Positions 46,021 through 57,205 of a DNA stretch of 64,000 nucleotides are shown here, piece by piece. Made by a program: the position numbers and the translations under genes. Each line of letters starts with the position of its first letter. The first letter of the stretch is position 1. The notes beneath the pieces were generated by a model that did not search any database, had not been told where the DNA came from, and saw only the letters and a list, made by a program, of their open reading frames with translations. The stretch comes from Lepus europaeus. Its lineage: Eukaryota > Chordata > Mammalia > Lagomorpha > Leporidae. Location of the stretch: positions 643,701 to 707,700 of the forward strand of contig NW_026909534.1 in the NCBI RefSeq assembly GCF_033115175.1, read 5' to 3'.

Positions 46021-46046
46021 CATAGTTGGTGACACCAGTTTGTTTT

Positions 46047-46525
46047 TAGCTTCCATCATGGCAGTTTATTAACAGAAAGCCATCTGGTGAGTCAGCAACC
46101 ACAACTATCGCCTTTCCTGTGGGTGCTGTGTGAGTGTCTGGGGTGACGTCCTCAATCATACCCAAGTGGGCTAACTGGGCCTTAGGTCCAGGGGTCTTGG
46201 TTCTGTTTCCTCTGTGGCCCAGAGTTTGATTTGTAGGGCAGTGATGCCTGACTGCTTGCACCTTTGGGCCACGTCCAGACAGCCAACATGGCAGCATATG
46301 GTGAGGATTTGTCTAGGTCAGCCTTCACCTTTGTCCCACCTGTCACTTGCCAAATGGTTTCCTTGACAAACAGTGACATGAACAAAGGTGTCATTGAAGG
46401 ATGCAAAGAAGTGACAGATACCAAAGATACTCTCTCTTTCAGAAACCTGGTATCCCAGCTAATGACCTGTTCTTTTCCTTCTCTTTGTGAGCTATTACTT
46501 CTGTGTGTCTTCTTCAGACTCTACC
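46047..46525 (-). pseudogene. RPS14 processed pseudogene
   Basis: The minus strand encodes ribosomal protein S14 remnants in order: [34 protein letters not shown] and IEDVTP, all diagnostic of RPS14 (a 40S subunit protein of 151 residues). The parts fall in different frames with several substitutions and stops, so no product. The stop region is followed by TTTCTGTTAATAAACTGCC, which fits the end of the RPS14 mRNA. The other end includes 5' UTR-like GTAGAGTCTGAAGAAGAC, so it is nearly full length and intronless. The start codon is mutated. It sits in duplicated block B and is absent from block A at the matching point (about 1760-2075), so it arrived after the duplication. Confidence 0.93.
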
Positions 46526-46534
46526 ACTGAAATG

Positions 46535-46966
46535 AGAGGGCAAGTCCAAGACACTAGTTCTTACAGAAGAGTTTACTTGGGTGGCCAGCATAGGAGGTAA
46601 GGGCTCTTGTCCCAAAACACTTTCCTTGTTGCTCAGGGAAGGCTTTGCCATAGGCACAGAAGCAGAAGCTGGGGAAAATTCAGGAGGAGTCTTGGGCTTT
46701 CAGGAATGGCTTTGTATGTTTGTTCTTCTGTGCACTGGAAGATTCTCAGGTGATCTGCTCTTGTGATCAGTGATAACGTATGTTTGCATTGTTATACTTG
46801 GACACATCTGTCCTAGGAGATATTTTTGAAAGAAGCAGCAGTTGTCCTCTCAAAAAACAATTTGCATGTGGTTAGTGACATATAACAAGGTTGAAGAAAT
46901 TGGTTTCTTTTTGCTAACAGGGCAAGGGAAGGAACCCTTATGAGGAAACCTTTTTTTTTTTTTTTT
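46535..46966. other. Duplicated block B, middle anchor
   Basis: 46570-46950 matches 2084-2480, beginning at the shared TGGCCAGCATAGGAGGTAAG. No gene. Confidence 0.75.
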
Positions 46967-47273
46967 CCTTTTAAAGATTTTATTTATTTGAAAGGTGAAG
47001 TTATGGGGTATAGTTGGGGGGGGGGTGGGAGACAGAGATCTTTTTTTGACTGGCTCACTCCCCAAATGGCCACAGTGGTTGGGCTGGGTCAGTCCAAAGC
47101 CAGGAGCCAAGAGCTTCTTCCACATCTCCCATGTGGGTGCAAGGGCCCAAGTATTTGGGGCATTAGGCAGGGAGCTTGATCAGATATAGAGCAGTCGGGA
47201 TTTGAACTGGCACCCATATGGGATGCCAGTGCTGCAGTTGGCAGCTTTACCCACTATGCCACAATGCTGGCCT
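46967..47273 (-). repeat. C-SINE
   Basis: AAAGATTTTATTTATTTGAAAGG to CACAATGCTGGCC. Contains a G run at 47013-47024. Not at the position of any SINE in block A. Confidence 0.9.
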
Positions 47274-48737
47274 TACCTTTTGTATTTTGGATGAGCCTCT
47301 TACAATATTACTTTATTAATTATTGATTTTTTAATTTATTGATTTTTATGTATCTTTTTAGTGTTTTCCTTGTGCCAGAATCTTTTGAGGCTTGTCCAAC
47401 TGAACCAGAGAGAGACATTCTCTCTCCAAGCTGTGAGAGGCCTTTATATATAAACAGGTAAATAAAGAGGAAAATGTTTCTGGCAATAAGCACTGCAGGT
47501 TCTTGAATAAGGGTAAAGGGACAAGTAGCACTGGCTGAAGACATGCTTTCAAGCAGCCACTTCTGCAAATTTAACTGACACGTTGCCATTTATGTAGATT
47601 GGGAGAAGAGTAAGCTGGAAAAGTAAGCCAGAAAGAACTTTTTTTTTTTTTTTTTAGATTTACTTATTTTGAAAGAATTCAAGGATCCTAGAGGTTGTTG
47701 GGGCAGAGGTTTCTATAAGGCTGATTGTTAGGTAAGGAGTCTTGAAGGTGGGCTGATGCTGTCATGGAGCTGATTTCTCTTTTCTAGAAGTTCTCATGGA
47801 AGATTGTGGCCATAGCTTTTTCTCTTTACAGTACCAAGGTGGATCTCAGGCATCTATTTTTGTTTGTTTTAGTTGGTGGAATTTTCTGTTTTGATCTTTG
47901 TGATACATATGGGTCTTTGTATAACCTTTTCATCTGAAGAGATATTCCTCAGGATTTAACTTAATTAGCAGTTTTGTGACATCTGTTAATCCTTGGGAAA
48001 TGTCACTGTACAGATGTTCCCCAAAATTAACCCTATGTAGGTAACCTTAAGTAACTTATCCTATGTGAAGCAAGTAGAAAAACAAGTTGTTTTTACCTTT
48101 TGAAGCTCTTGGAATTTTCCTCTCTCTCTTTGCTTCCCTAATTAAGCTGCAGCTGTCTCCTGCCTCAACCTGATGCCCTGATCCTGTCTCATGCAGTTTC
48201 CTACATGTACTTTCATTGGTATAGTATTAGAGTCACAAATGTAAATAATGAAATAAAACCTTCAGATAACCAGAATGGCCAAGCAAAAGTGAAAACCAAG
48301 CCCCAAATTGCTGATTTTTCACAGAATCCTTCTTTGGCAGAGTTTTGAAGTGCTGATACTGACCGACTCTCCTTTTCCTGCTAAGCTCTATAAAGGTCCT
48401 TAAAGTCTCATTATTTGCAAGACCATAAAAATAATTATGTCATTTTAAGATGATACAAATACATTAACAGAAGTTAAATTTCCATCAATAAATTTATGGA
48501 AAATATGTATTTTAAAAAAAATCATTTAAGTTATGCAAATTTAATATATTATATATAGATTTAGGGACATAGTGACACTTCCCTCCTCTACCCTTCCTTT
48601 CGATTTGCATTTTTTGAAGAAATTTTTGAAGCCCTCACATATATTATGTCACTTAATATTTAAAAAAAGCTATTTAACTTTGAAATATCAAAATATTATT
48701 CCTTTTTAACTCCTTAGGTGTGTACAACAAAATCTAT
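47274..48737. other. Duplicated block B anchor, then sequence unique to block B
   Basis: 47300-47520 matches 3207-3430. From about 47600 the text has no partner in block A until 49830. Within this part nothing was identified as gene or named repeat. Confidence 0.5.
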
Positions 48738-49000
48738 TTTTTTAAAGATTTATTTATTTTATTTGAAAGGCAGAATTACAGAAGGAGAGGCAGAGAGATC
48801 TTCTATCAACTGGTTCACTCCCCAAATGGCTGCAATAGCAGGAGTTGGGCTAGACCAAATTCATCTTCCTTTCCTTCCCAGGTGCATTAGCAGGAAGCTG
48901 GATCAGAAGCAGAGCAGCCTGGAATTGAACTGGTGCCTATATGGGATGCTGGTGTCTCAGGTAGCAGCTTAACCCACCACACAACAGCGCCAGCCCCTAC
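48738..49000 (-). repeat. C-SINE, internally deleted
   Basis: AAAGATTTATTTATTTTATTTG to CAACAGCGCCAGCCCC; the middle lacks the TGGGTCTCCCA block. Confidence 0.85.
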
Positions 49001-49134
49001 AGTAAAATCTTCCACTTCATATTTCATATGTGAAATTATAATTCAGCACAATACCAAAATCAAATTGTTGAGAGTGAAGTTCATCATACTGAATTTATTT
49101 TTAAATGGTTTTAAATGAGTGTGTTTCTTTTTAA

Positions 49135-49395
49135 AAAAAAATGTTTATTTTAATCTAATTGAAAGGCAGAGTGACAGATTTTCCAACTTCTTCTTCAGTC
49201 CACGAATGACTGTAACTGCTTCTGCTGGGCCAGGCCAGAGATAGAAGCCTGGAATTCCATCTGGGTTTTGGCAGTGGGTGTCAGGGTCAGGTCACAAACA
49301 TTTGAGGCAACACCTGCTGCCTCTAAAGGTGCATCAGCACAAACCTATATCAGAAGCAGAGCAGCTAGGACTTTGAGCCAGCACTCCAAAATGGC
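49135..49395 (-). repeat. Old C-SINE
   Basis: AAATGTTTATTTTAATCTAATTGAAAGGC to GCACTCCAAAATGG; strongly diverged. Confidence 0.6.
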
Positions 49396-49404
49396 CTAGT
49401 TTTG

Positions 49405-49590
49405 CTCGGACCTCTGCACTGACCTGGGAGACCTGGATGAAGCTCCTGGCTTCTGGCTTTAGCCTGGCCCAGCCCCAGGTGTTGCAGCCATTTGGGGAGT
49501 GAACCAGCAGATGGAGGACCCCTCTGTCTCTCTCTGTCTCGCTCTCTCTAACTCTGGCTTTCAAATAAATAAAAAATAAACCTTAAAAAA
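49405..49590 (+). repeat. C-SINE, 5' truncated
   Basis: CGGACCTCTGCACTGACCTGG to CTTTCAAATAAATAAAAAATAAACC. Confidence 0.8.
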
Positions 49591-49762
49591 TATAAAACCC
49601 CTTTATTATAAAAACCCTCACCAAATTAGGTGTAGAAGGAATATATGTGACAGACCAGGTGTCCCAAATGGTGGCTTTACCTGCTGTGCCACATTTCCTC
49701 CCATATACTCTTTTAGAGTCAAAAAATATATTTCCCTTTGGCTTCCATTAGATTCCATTCTA

Positions 49763-49797
49763 ATTGCTTCTCAGCCTTTTGGCTAAGATAAGTGTAG
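49763..49797 (+). pseudogene. U2 snRNA 5'-end retro-fragment
   Basis: ATTGCTTCTCAGCCTTTTGG and GCTAAGATAAGTGTA match the first ~35 bases of U2 snRNA with a few changes, and then stop. The flanks are the same: TAGATTCCATTCTA ends at 49762 and begins again at about 49795. This is the mark of LINE-1-mediated insertion of a truncated snRNA copy without poly(A). It cannot act in splicing: branch-site pairing region, Sm site and stem-loops are missing. Confidence 0.88.
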
Positions 49798-50728
49798 ATT
49801 CCATTCTAGTGATGGGTTATGAATGGCTGACCTGGAAAGGAAATTGACCAGAAAGGAATAAAATTGCTTGCCACATGTATTTCATTGAAATACATAAATA
49901 ATATGATGTGTGTTAATTTTGAATATTTTATTTATAATAGAAAATAAGGCCTACAAGTACATTAAAAGTAATTATTAACATCAATCAGAATATTTTAGTT
50001 TCTGTCTTAGAATCTGATTATTTCATTCTCAATGTTTCTGACAAGCCGCTGTTCATGAATGCAATGATTCTCAGCTAGGACTGGGTTGCACTACCTCAGG
50101 GACATTGAAAGTTTGGGGGGCCTTTTCAGTTATGGTAGTGTCTGGGGAGCACTCCTGGCACCAAATGCTCATTATTAGTGCTCAAGGCAGTCCTCACTGC
50201 CTGAGTTTCCTTTTGCTGGCCACAGTTCTTCACAGATTCCATGGGAGAATCTGTTTGCTTGCTTTTGTGAGCCCCTGGAAGATGCCTGCGTTCCTTAACT
50301 AGAGGCTCTTTTCACCATCTCATTGTCCTTCTGCAGTCCAATGTTCCTCTGACCACAGCTAGCAAAGCTTCTTCACAAGACTTCATGTACTGAGAATGGT
50401 CTCACCTACTTTATCCGGGTTAATTTTCTTATCCTAAGAACTTAGACACAATCGCACTTGCAGTCTGTTTTGCCATGTAAGCTAACACATTCACAGGTTC
50501 AGGAGATAAGGACATCTTTGGGAGGAGGGCTGTTACAGGACAGCCTCAATATATGAACAGAAAGGTGAGGGGGCAAAATCTGAGGCAACTGTTCCTCATT
50601 ACTTCCAGGCTGATAAATTTGTGTTAAGTCCAGGGTAGTTATTTTGTACAAGAATTGCCTAAATTTCAACTAGATCTGTATAGTTATCTTATGATGTTGT
50701 ACATTTGATTTTAAATGGAATCGTTTTG
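49798..50728. other. Duplicated block B, right part
   Basis: 49830-49960 matches 3473-3640, 49998-50215 matches 4000-4030 plus 4720-4900, 50250-50330 matches about 5240-5320, 50385-50535 matches 5900-6050 and 50560-50700 matches 7800-7925 plus 8265-8300. All are in the same order. No gene. Confidence 0.65.
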
Positions 50729-50925
50729 GGGCTAGCTTTGAGGCACGGTGGTTAAGCTACTGCTTGCAGTGCTGACATCCCATATTGGAGTGTTGATTTA
50801 TGTCCCCTCTATAATTCTGGTCCAAGTTTGGAAAGTGGCCCAAATGTTGGACCTGTGCCACACATGTGGGAGACCTGGATAGAGCACCTGGCTTTGGCCT
50901 AGCCTAGAACATTCTGTTGTGGCCA
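50729..50925 (+). repeat. C-SINE, 3' truncated
   Basis: GGGGCTAGCTTTGAGGCACGG to GTTGTGGCCATC, without the CT-rich part and tail. Confidence 0.75.
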
Positions 50926-50949
50926 TCTCTGTTCCATTTTTAATTTTTT

Positions 50950-51256
50950 TAAGATTTATTTATTTATTTGAGAGGTAAAATTATTGACAGACTAGGTCTT
51001 CTATTTGCTGGCTCACTCTCCAGTTGACCACAATGGCCAGAACTGGGCCAATCCAAAACCAGGAATCAGGAGCTTCTTCCAGGTCTCCCACGCAGGTGCA
51101 GGGGCCCAAGTATTTGGCCATCCTCCACTGTTTTCCCAGGCCATTAACAGAGAGCTAGATCTGAAATGGAGTAGCCGGGACATGAACCAGTGTCCATATG
51201 GGATACTGGCACCGCAGGCAGAGACTTATCCTATAATGCCACAGTGCTGGTCCCTG
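50950..51256 (-). repeat. C-SINE
   Basis: AAGATTTATTTATTTATTTGAGAGG to CCACAGTGCTGGTCCC. CATTTTTAATTT before (50935) and after (51264) flanks it. Confidence 0.9.
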
Positions 51257-51396
51257 GTTTTCATTTTTAATTTGTTTACTGTTGCTCTTGAGGAGCCTCT
51301 TTGTCTCTGTGAGCATGATTGACAGAAAACTCATACTTGGAAACTATCTATTATTAGTTTTTTTCTTTCTAATTCTGAATCTCTAGTTAATGCAAG

Positions 51397-52764
51397 TTTT
51401 TTTTTTTTTTTTTTTTTGTTTGTTTGTTTTTTACACCGAATGCCTGGTGTGAATGCCTTGGCTTCTATGGCTTAATGCAGGGGCACTATTGCCTAAGCTA
51501 TACTTCTCTGTTCAGTATTCATAAAACAGTTCCCATCCATAAACCATATATCCTTAGCATTAGATAATGGTTCATTCAACATCTTTCTGGTTAGATAGAG
51601 TACATTTTGTTGAGTACCTCTGGGAAGACATGGGTAAGATATACCCATTGGAATCAGGGAATAGGGTAGCAGGTCATGGCAGTGTTTAAAGAGATCTTAG
51701 TGTAGTCCAGTGGCATGGCTGGATTTTGTAGTCCTCATTTTTGGATAACTGTTAGACTCTAGTGAACTGGAAAGCTGATGGCAAGTCCTTATTAGCATTG
51801 GTTGCCAATAGCCAGCTTCCCCATTCATTTAATTAACAGATAAGTGACAAACACCAGAGCTATGGTTTTGTCCTGATGTCTGACTGCTTTGAGAAGGAGG
51901 GTACTACTGTTTTTAAAGGTCCCAATATTTGGGTTAATATCCCTACAGCTATTTCCTGCCTCTCATGGATATAAAATCAAATAGTTTATTCAAGTCCAAT
52001 GATGCAGATGCTTCCAAAAGCAGACTTTTAGCACAGTGAAACCTTGGTGACTCAGCTTATCCCATTTAAAAGGATTCATTTGTGGGGCCCGTGCTATGGC
52101 GTAAGGAGTTAAGTCACCTCTTGCAGTGCTGGCATCCCGTATGGGCACTGGTTTCAGTCCTGGCTGCTCCACTTCTGATCCAGCTCTGTGATATGGCCTG
52201 GGAAAGCAATAGAAGATGGCCCAGGTCCTTGGGCCACTGCACCCATGTGGGAGACCTGGAAGAAGCTCCTGTCTCCTGGCTTCGGATCGGTGCTCTGCCC
52301 TTTGCAGCCAGTTGTGGAGTGAACCAGTGGATTGAAGACCTCTCTCTGCCTTTCCTTCTCTCTCTATGTAACTCTGACTTTCAAATAAATAAATAAATCT
52401 TAAAAAAAAAAAAAGATTCAGTGTGGTCCCTGTAGTTTGTCATGGTAAGGCTTAACAATCAGTTAAAGGATGCAATTGTCAAAAAAGCCAGGGATTCGCA
52501 AGAATTCTTAGTTGCTCATAATTTTTTGGCAGAGCAAGTTGGCATACTATCATTGTTTTTCTATTGAGAAAGGGAGTTTGCACTTATAAAATGAGCCCTG
52601 ATATTTTATAGTGTCTTTAGATAATTGTGCCATTTCATTAGACAATTTATAATCTTCACTAGCTAAGAAGTTTAACCTGGTTATCAGTGTTCTCATAAGA
52701 GGTTTCCTTAGTAGGAGTGGCTATCAGAGCATTGTCTACATACTTTGTAATACAGCTCTGTATG
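51397..52764 (-). pseudogene. ERV1 (gammaretrovirus-like) pol fossil
   Basis: Read on the minus strand. Near 52745 the RT catalytic motif appears as YVDN in place of YVDD, followed by ALIATPTKE. Then come the connection-domain patterns (CQLALPK..EQLR near 52540; FKWD near 52060; an ILGPL.TVVPSFSK-type stretch near 51900). RNase H begins with WF(M)DG near 51570, and a AIEAKA..PG stretch lies near 51450. Stops and frameshifts are many. A SINE splits it at 52085-52413. Similarity ends at about 51430, followed by an A-rich run on this strand (51397-51425). Integrase, protease, gag and env are not seen. Reverse transcriptase/RNase H in intact relatives; dead here. Confidence 0.85.
52085..52413 (+). 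repeat. C-SINE inside the ERV1 pol fossil
   Basis: GGGGCCCGTGCTATGGCGTAAGG to AAATAAATAAATAAATCTT. AAAAGGATTCA before (52068) and AAAAAGATTCA after (52410) flank it. Confidence 0.95.
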
Positions 52765-53090
52765 TATTTTATTATTTTATTTATTTGAAAGGGTGACTGA
52801 GGCATAGGGGCAGAGAAGGGAAGAGATCTTCCATCTGCTTATTCACTCCCCAAATGGTCACAATAACCAAAGGTTGACCAGGGCAAAGTCAGCAGTCTGG
52901 AACTCCATCCAGGTTTCCCATGTTGGTGACAGAGGCCCAAGTACTTGGGCAACCTGCTGCTGCCTTCTTGGGCACATCAGCTGAGGGTTGGATCATAAGC
53001 AGAGCAGCTGGGACTCAAACCAATGCTGTAATATGAGATGCTGGCATTGCAGTTGACAGCTTAGCCCACTCTGCCAGGATGCTGACCCTG
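52765..53090 (-). repeat. C-SINE
   Basis: TATTATTTTATTTATTTGAAAGGG to CTGCCAGGATGCTGACCC. It lies at the upstream end of the pol fossil and may separate it from more viral sequence at 53100-53210, which I could not confirm. Confidence 0.8.
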
Positions 53091-53214
53091 TTTCTGTATG
53101 ATTTTTTTTAAAAAGCATACTGATTAACCCCCAACTTTTTGGTGGCCCTCTTTCTGGTCCCTTGGTAGAAGCCATGGTTATTCACCCAACCTTTATTGAG
53201 TTTCTGGATCACAG

Positions 53215-53395
53215 TCCTGAACATTACAGACATTTGGTGAGTGAAAACCAGTGAAAAGGAGCTCATCTTCTCACTCTCTCTTTCTTTTTCTCTCTCTTTC
53301 TCCCTTCCCCCATCTTTCTCTCTCTGTCTCTCTGTCTCCCTCTCTCTCCCTCTCTCTGTCTCTCATGTGCATGCTCTCCCCTCAAATAAGTGAAA
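53215..53395 (+). repeat. Probable C-SINE 3' end with expanded CT tract
   Basis: GTGAGTGAAAACCAGTGAAAAGG then more than 100 bp of CT-rich repeat (53266-53365) and CTCAAATAAGTGAAAAG. Confidence 0.5.
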
Positions 53396-53679
53396 AGTAT
53401 AATTAAAAATCATAACATGTTAATTACTAATAGTGTAACTTTTTGTAAAAGACAATGGAGATAAAGTGAGTTTGTCCTTTAAAGAATTTACCAAAATGTT
53501 CTGATGGACCCCATAAAAAATTCTGTAAGTTTAAATAAGTGAACACAAATAGTGATTCTTTCTTGCTCTTCTGTCCAACTCTCTGATTTCTCTCCCTACT
53601 CAAGGCTGCTCAGCCTTCTCCAAGTACCTCTAACACTAGCTTGATTGAACTTGTGGAGGAAGTGTCTGCCTCTCCACTG
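53396..53679. other. Intergenic, nothing recognised
   Basis: AT-rich, no gene. Confidence 0.4.
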
Positions 53680-53865
53680 GCCTCTGCACCCATGTAGGAG
53701 ACCCAGAGGAAGCTCCTGGCTATGGGCTTTAGCCTGGTCCAGCCCTAGTCACTGCAATCATTTGGGGAATGAACCAGAGATGGAAGATCTCTGTCTCTGT
53801 CTCTCCTTCTCTCTGTAACTCTGCCTTTCAAATAAATAAATAAATCTTTTTTAAAAAAAAAAAGA
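53680..53865 (+). repeat. C-SINE, 5' truncated
   Basis: GCCTCTGCACCCATGTAGGAG to AAATAAATAAATAAATC. A CA microsatellite follows at 53904-53922. Confidence 0.85.
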
Positions 53866-53929
53866 CTGAATATGCAGCTCAGTAGTGTTACACAAAGAGA
53901 CATACACACACACACACACACAACAATAA

Positions 53930-54933
53930 TTTGCTAGAATATCATCTAACAAACTCCATTGTTACTGGATAGCAAATCCCTCCTACCACCCATAACTACC
54001 TTTCTACTTTCTATTTCTAGTATTCTTACTGCTTTAAATACTTCATATGAGTGGAATCTCAGTATTTGTCCTTTTGTGACTTATTTTAGTAGAAATTTTG
54101 CTTAGCACAATGTCCTCAAAGTCCATCCATGTCCCAGAATTCCCATCTCTTCCATAGCTGTATAACATCAAACTGTGAGTATATGCCACATTTCCTCTAT
54201 AAACTCACTACTCTCCTTCCAAATTATAACTGCCCTTCTACAAACATCTACCCTTCTTCTAAACCTTGGCTATGGTGAGTCATGCTATGGTGAATAAAAC
54301 TCACACATCTTTTATGTTGTGCTTTGAATACTTTTAGATATATACTCAGAAATGAGATCATAAGATCATATAAAATTTCTGTCTTTAATTTTATTGAGAA
54401 CCTATATACTGGGAGCTGGCACTGTTGTGTAGCTGATAAAGCCACCACCTGCAGCACCAGCATCCCATATGGGCATCAGTTCAGGTCCCAGCTGCTCCAT
54501 TTCCAATTCAGCTCCCTGCTAATTGCCTGGAAAATCAGCAGAAGATGGCCCAAGTACTTGGGCCTCTACACCCATGTGGGAGACATGGAGGAAGTTGCTG
54601 GTTCCTAGCTTCAGTCTGGTTCAGCTCCAGCCATGAGGTTATTTGGGGAGTTAACAAGAAGATGGAAGATCTTACTTGCTCTGTCTCTGTCTCTGTCTCT
54701 CTCTAACTCTGCCCTTCAAATAAGTAAATAAGCATTTAAAAAAAATAACCTACATACTGTTTTCCATAATCATTGTACCATTTTACATTTCCACTCATAG
54801 TAAACATGTATTTGAAAATCTCTGTATTATCACCAAAATATGTAATTGCTGTACTTTTTATATCACAGTAATGGGTAAGAAATCATACTTCTTTTAGGAT
54901 TTAATTTTCATTTCTCTTATTGTTGGACATATT

Positions 54934-54973
<40 letters not shown>

Positions 54974-55034
54974 GTGGCCATTCATCTCAGCACTGTATCT
55001 CTTTTTTACTATTTACTTTGTTAGAACTCATGTA
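53930..55034 (-). mobile_element. Old antisense LINE-1 3' end, interrupted by a SINE
   Basis: TTAGCACAATGTCCTCAAAGTCCATCCATG (54103), CATGCTATGGTGAATAAAAC (54282), TTTTCCATAATCATTG (54759) and TTTCATTTCTCTTATTG (54908) follow the reverse complement of old LINE-1 3' sequences. An (AT)n microsatellite of about 36 bp lies at 54936-54971. Confidence 0.75.
54412..54745 (+). repeat. C-SINE in LINE-1
   Basis: GGGAGCTGGCACTGTTGTGTAGC to AAATAAGTAAATAAGC. AACCTATATACTG before (54399) and AACCTACATACTG after (54747) form its target-site duplication. Confidence 0.95.
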
Positions 55035-55036
55035 TT

Positions 55037-55378
55037 GGGGCTGGTGTTTTAGCACAGAGGGTTAACACCCTGGCCTGAAGCACTGGCATCCCATATTGGT
55101 GACAGTTCATGTCCTAGCTGCTCCACTTCTGATCCAGCTCTGCTATGGCCTGGGAAAGCAGTAGAAGATGGCCCAAGTCCTTGGGCCCCTGCACCTGCGT
55201 GGGAAACCTGGAAGGAGCTTCTGGCCCCTTGCTTTGGATCAGCACAGCTCTGGCCATTGCGGCCAATTGGGGAGTGAGCCATCAGATAGAGGACCTCTCT
55301 CTCTCTCTCCCTTTCTCTCTGCCTCTCCTCTCTCTGTGTAACTATGACTTCCAAATAAATAAATTAATAAAAAAAAGA
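55037..55378 (+). repeat. C-SINE
   Basis: TTAGAACTCATGT before (55021) and AAAGAACCCATGT after (55373) flank it. CT tract at 55293-55336. Confidence 0.93.
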
Positions 55379-55627
55379 ACCCATGTTCTTCTTTAATTAT
55401 TCAAATTTCTTCTGTTATCTCTAAAATGAGGAAAGCAGTTAAATCACAATCCATCAATAAATATTTCTTTTCTTCTAGTACACAAAATAATCAAGGCATG
55501 AATCAATTATTTGTAATATTATATATCACATGTAATTATACATTATGTTGAAGAACCAATATTCTATAGTATGCATATTAGGTTTTTATGAATAACTTCA
55601 GGATGCTTTAGAAATAATGACTTTTGG

Positions 55628-55965
55628 GGGCCGGCTCTGTGGTGTAGCAGGTAAAGCCACTGCCTGCAGTGCCGGAATCCCATATTGAGGGCCAGTTCAG
55701 GACCCAATTGCTTCACTTCTGATTCAGCTCTCTGCTATGGCCTGGGAAAACAGTAGTAGATGGCCCAAGTCCTTGGGCCCCTGCACCCACATGGGAGACC
55801 CATAAGAAGACCTTGGCTGCTGGCTTCAGATGGGCACAACTCTGGCCATTGCAGCCAACTGGGGAGTGAACCAGAGGATGGAAGTCCTCTTTCTCTGCCT
55901 CTCCTTTTCTCTTTGTGTAACTCCAACTTTCAAGTAAATAAATCTTCTAAAAAAAAAAAAAAGAA
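55628..55965 (+). repeat. C-SINE
   Basis: AGAAATAATGACTTT on both sides (55610 and 55962) is a 15-bp target-site duplication. Confidence 0.97.
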
Positions 55966-56107
55966 ATAATGACTTTGAATTATATTTACTTTGCTGAAAC
56001 TTCTGCTGCACTACATATAGGGAAACTGACCACTCTTTGACAAGAATGATAAACCAAACATGGTAACTCAAATGAAAATGAGAGTCACCAAAGAATTATC
56101 CTAAATA
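55966..56107. other. Short spacer
   Basis: No gene; AT-rich. Confidence 0.4.
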
Positions 56108-56212
56108 TACAACTGGGGAGTGAACCAGAGGATAGAAGACCTCTCTGCCTCTCCTTTTCTCTGTGTGTAATTCTGACTTTCAAATAAATAAATAAGTCTT
56201 TTTTAAAAAAGT
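56108..56212 (+). repeat. C-SINE 3' end fragment
   Basis: ATACAACTGGGGAGTGAACC to AAATAAATAAATAAGTC; only the last third was inserted. Confidence 0.85.
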
Positions 56213-56874
56213 AGCTCTGTGAGACATTCTTCAGGCTGGTCCCAGTAGGTGTTTCTCTGAAATGCTTTGTAGCTTTATAGGACCATTTTGTTTTCAGGAA
56301 CAATTTAAAACTATTGACAGCATATAGATAGGAGTTTATATCTTTATCTTTACTTAAGGTTTCATTGTTGCCCAGCTGGCTGTGACCTATCTCCCATTCA
56401 GGAGAGTAAACTCCCAATATTCCATAAAATCTGTCACACTGTGCTGGCCCCTTACCAAAACTGTGCTGGGATTTCTTTCCTTGAACAACTCTTAATCTGC
56501 AAAATAATAAAACCACCATACCATGCATGATTTGTACACATTAAACCCCTCATGTTGCATAATTTTGGAAAATAAGTTTTATTAAATCAATGTGAGGATG
56601 TATTTAATAACCTATGCAGGAATTTTCTAGAAAATGAGAACATTTTGGTTGCTACTTAAGAGAACCATGTTTCATGGTTCTGGCTTCCCCCTGCTAGGTC
56701 CCTGACTGAATAGAAAGGTGGTGTTTAGATATTTAATGTCATAATTTTGGAAATGAAAAAGATGGAGTGCAGTATCTCATGTACTGATGACAGTAGAGGG
56801 AGGCAATAGCAACCAAGGTATATTGTGGGTAGACAAAGGTCTAGGCTGCCAGTGAAGAATTAGAATTTGAATGT
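56213..56874. other. Intergenic, nothing recognised
   Basis: No supported gene. A short perfect inverted word pair (AACCATGTTTCATGGTT near 56667) is the only structure noticed. Confidence 0.4.
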
Positions 56875-57205
56875 GGGAGCTAGCATTGTGGCACAGTGGA
56901 TTAAGCTGCTGCCAGCAATGCTGACATCCCATATGTGTGCCAATTCAAAACCAGTTTCTCCACTTCTGACTCAGCTCCCTGCTAATGTGCCTGGGAAAGC
57001 AGCGGGAGATGGCCCAAGTGCATGGGCCCCTTAACCCATATGGGATACCCAGATAAACTTTCTGGCTCCTGACTATAACCTGGCTGAGTCCTGGCCATTG
57101 TGGCCATTTGAGGAGTGAACCAGCAGATGAAAGATTCCTCTCTCTTTCTCCCCCTTTCTATAATTTTGCCTTTCAAATAAATTCATAAGTCCTAAAAAGA
57201 AGTTG
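56875..57205 (+). repeat. C-SINE
   Basis: GGGAGCTAGCATTGTGGCACAG to CTTTCAAATAAATTCATAAGTCC. TTAGAATTTGAAT before (56860) and AAGTTGAATATT after are its flanks. Confidence 0.9.
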
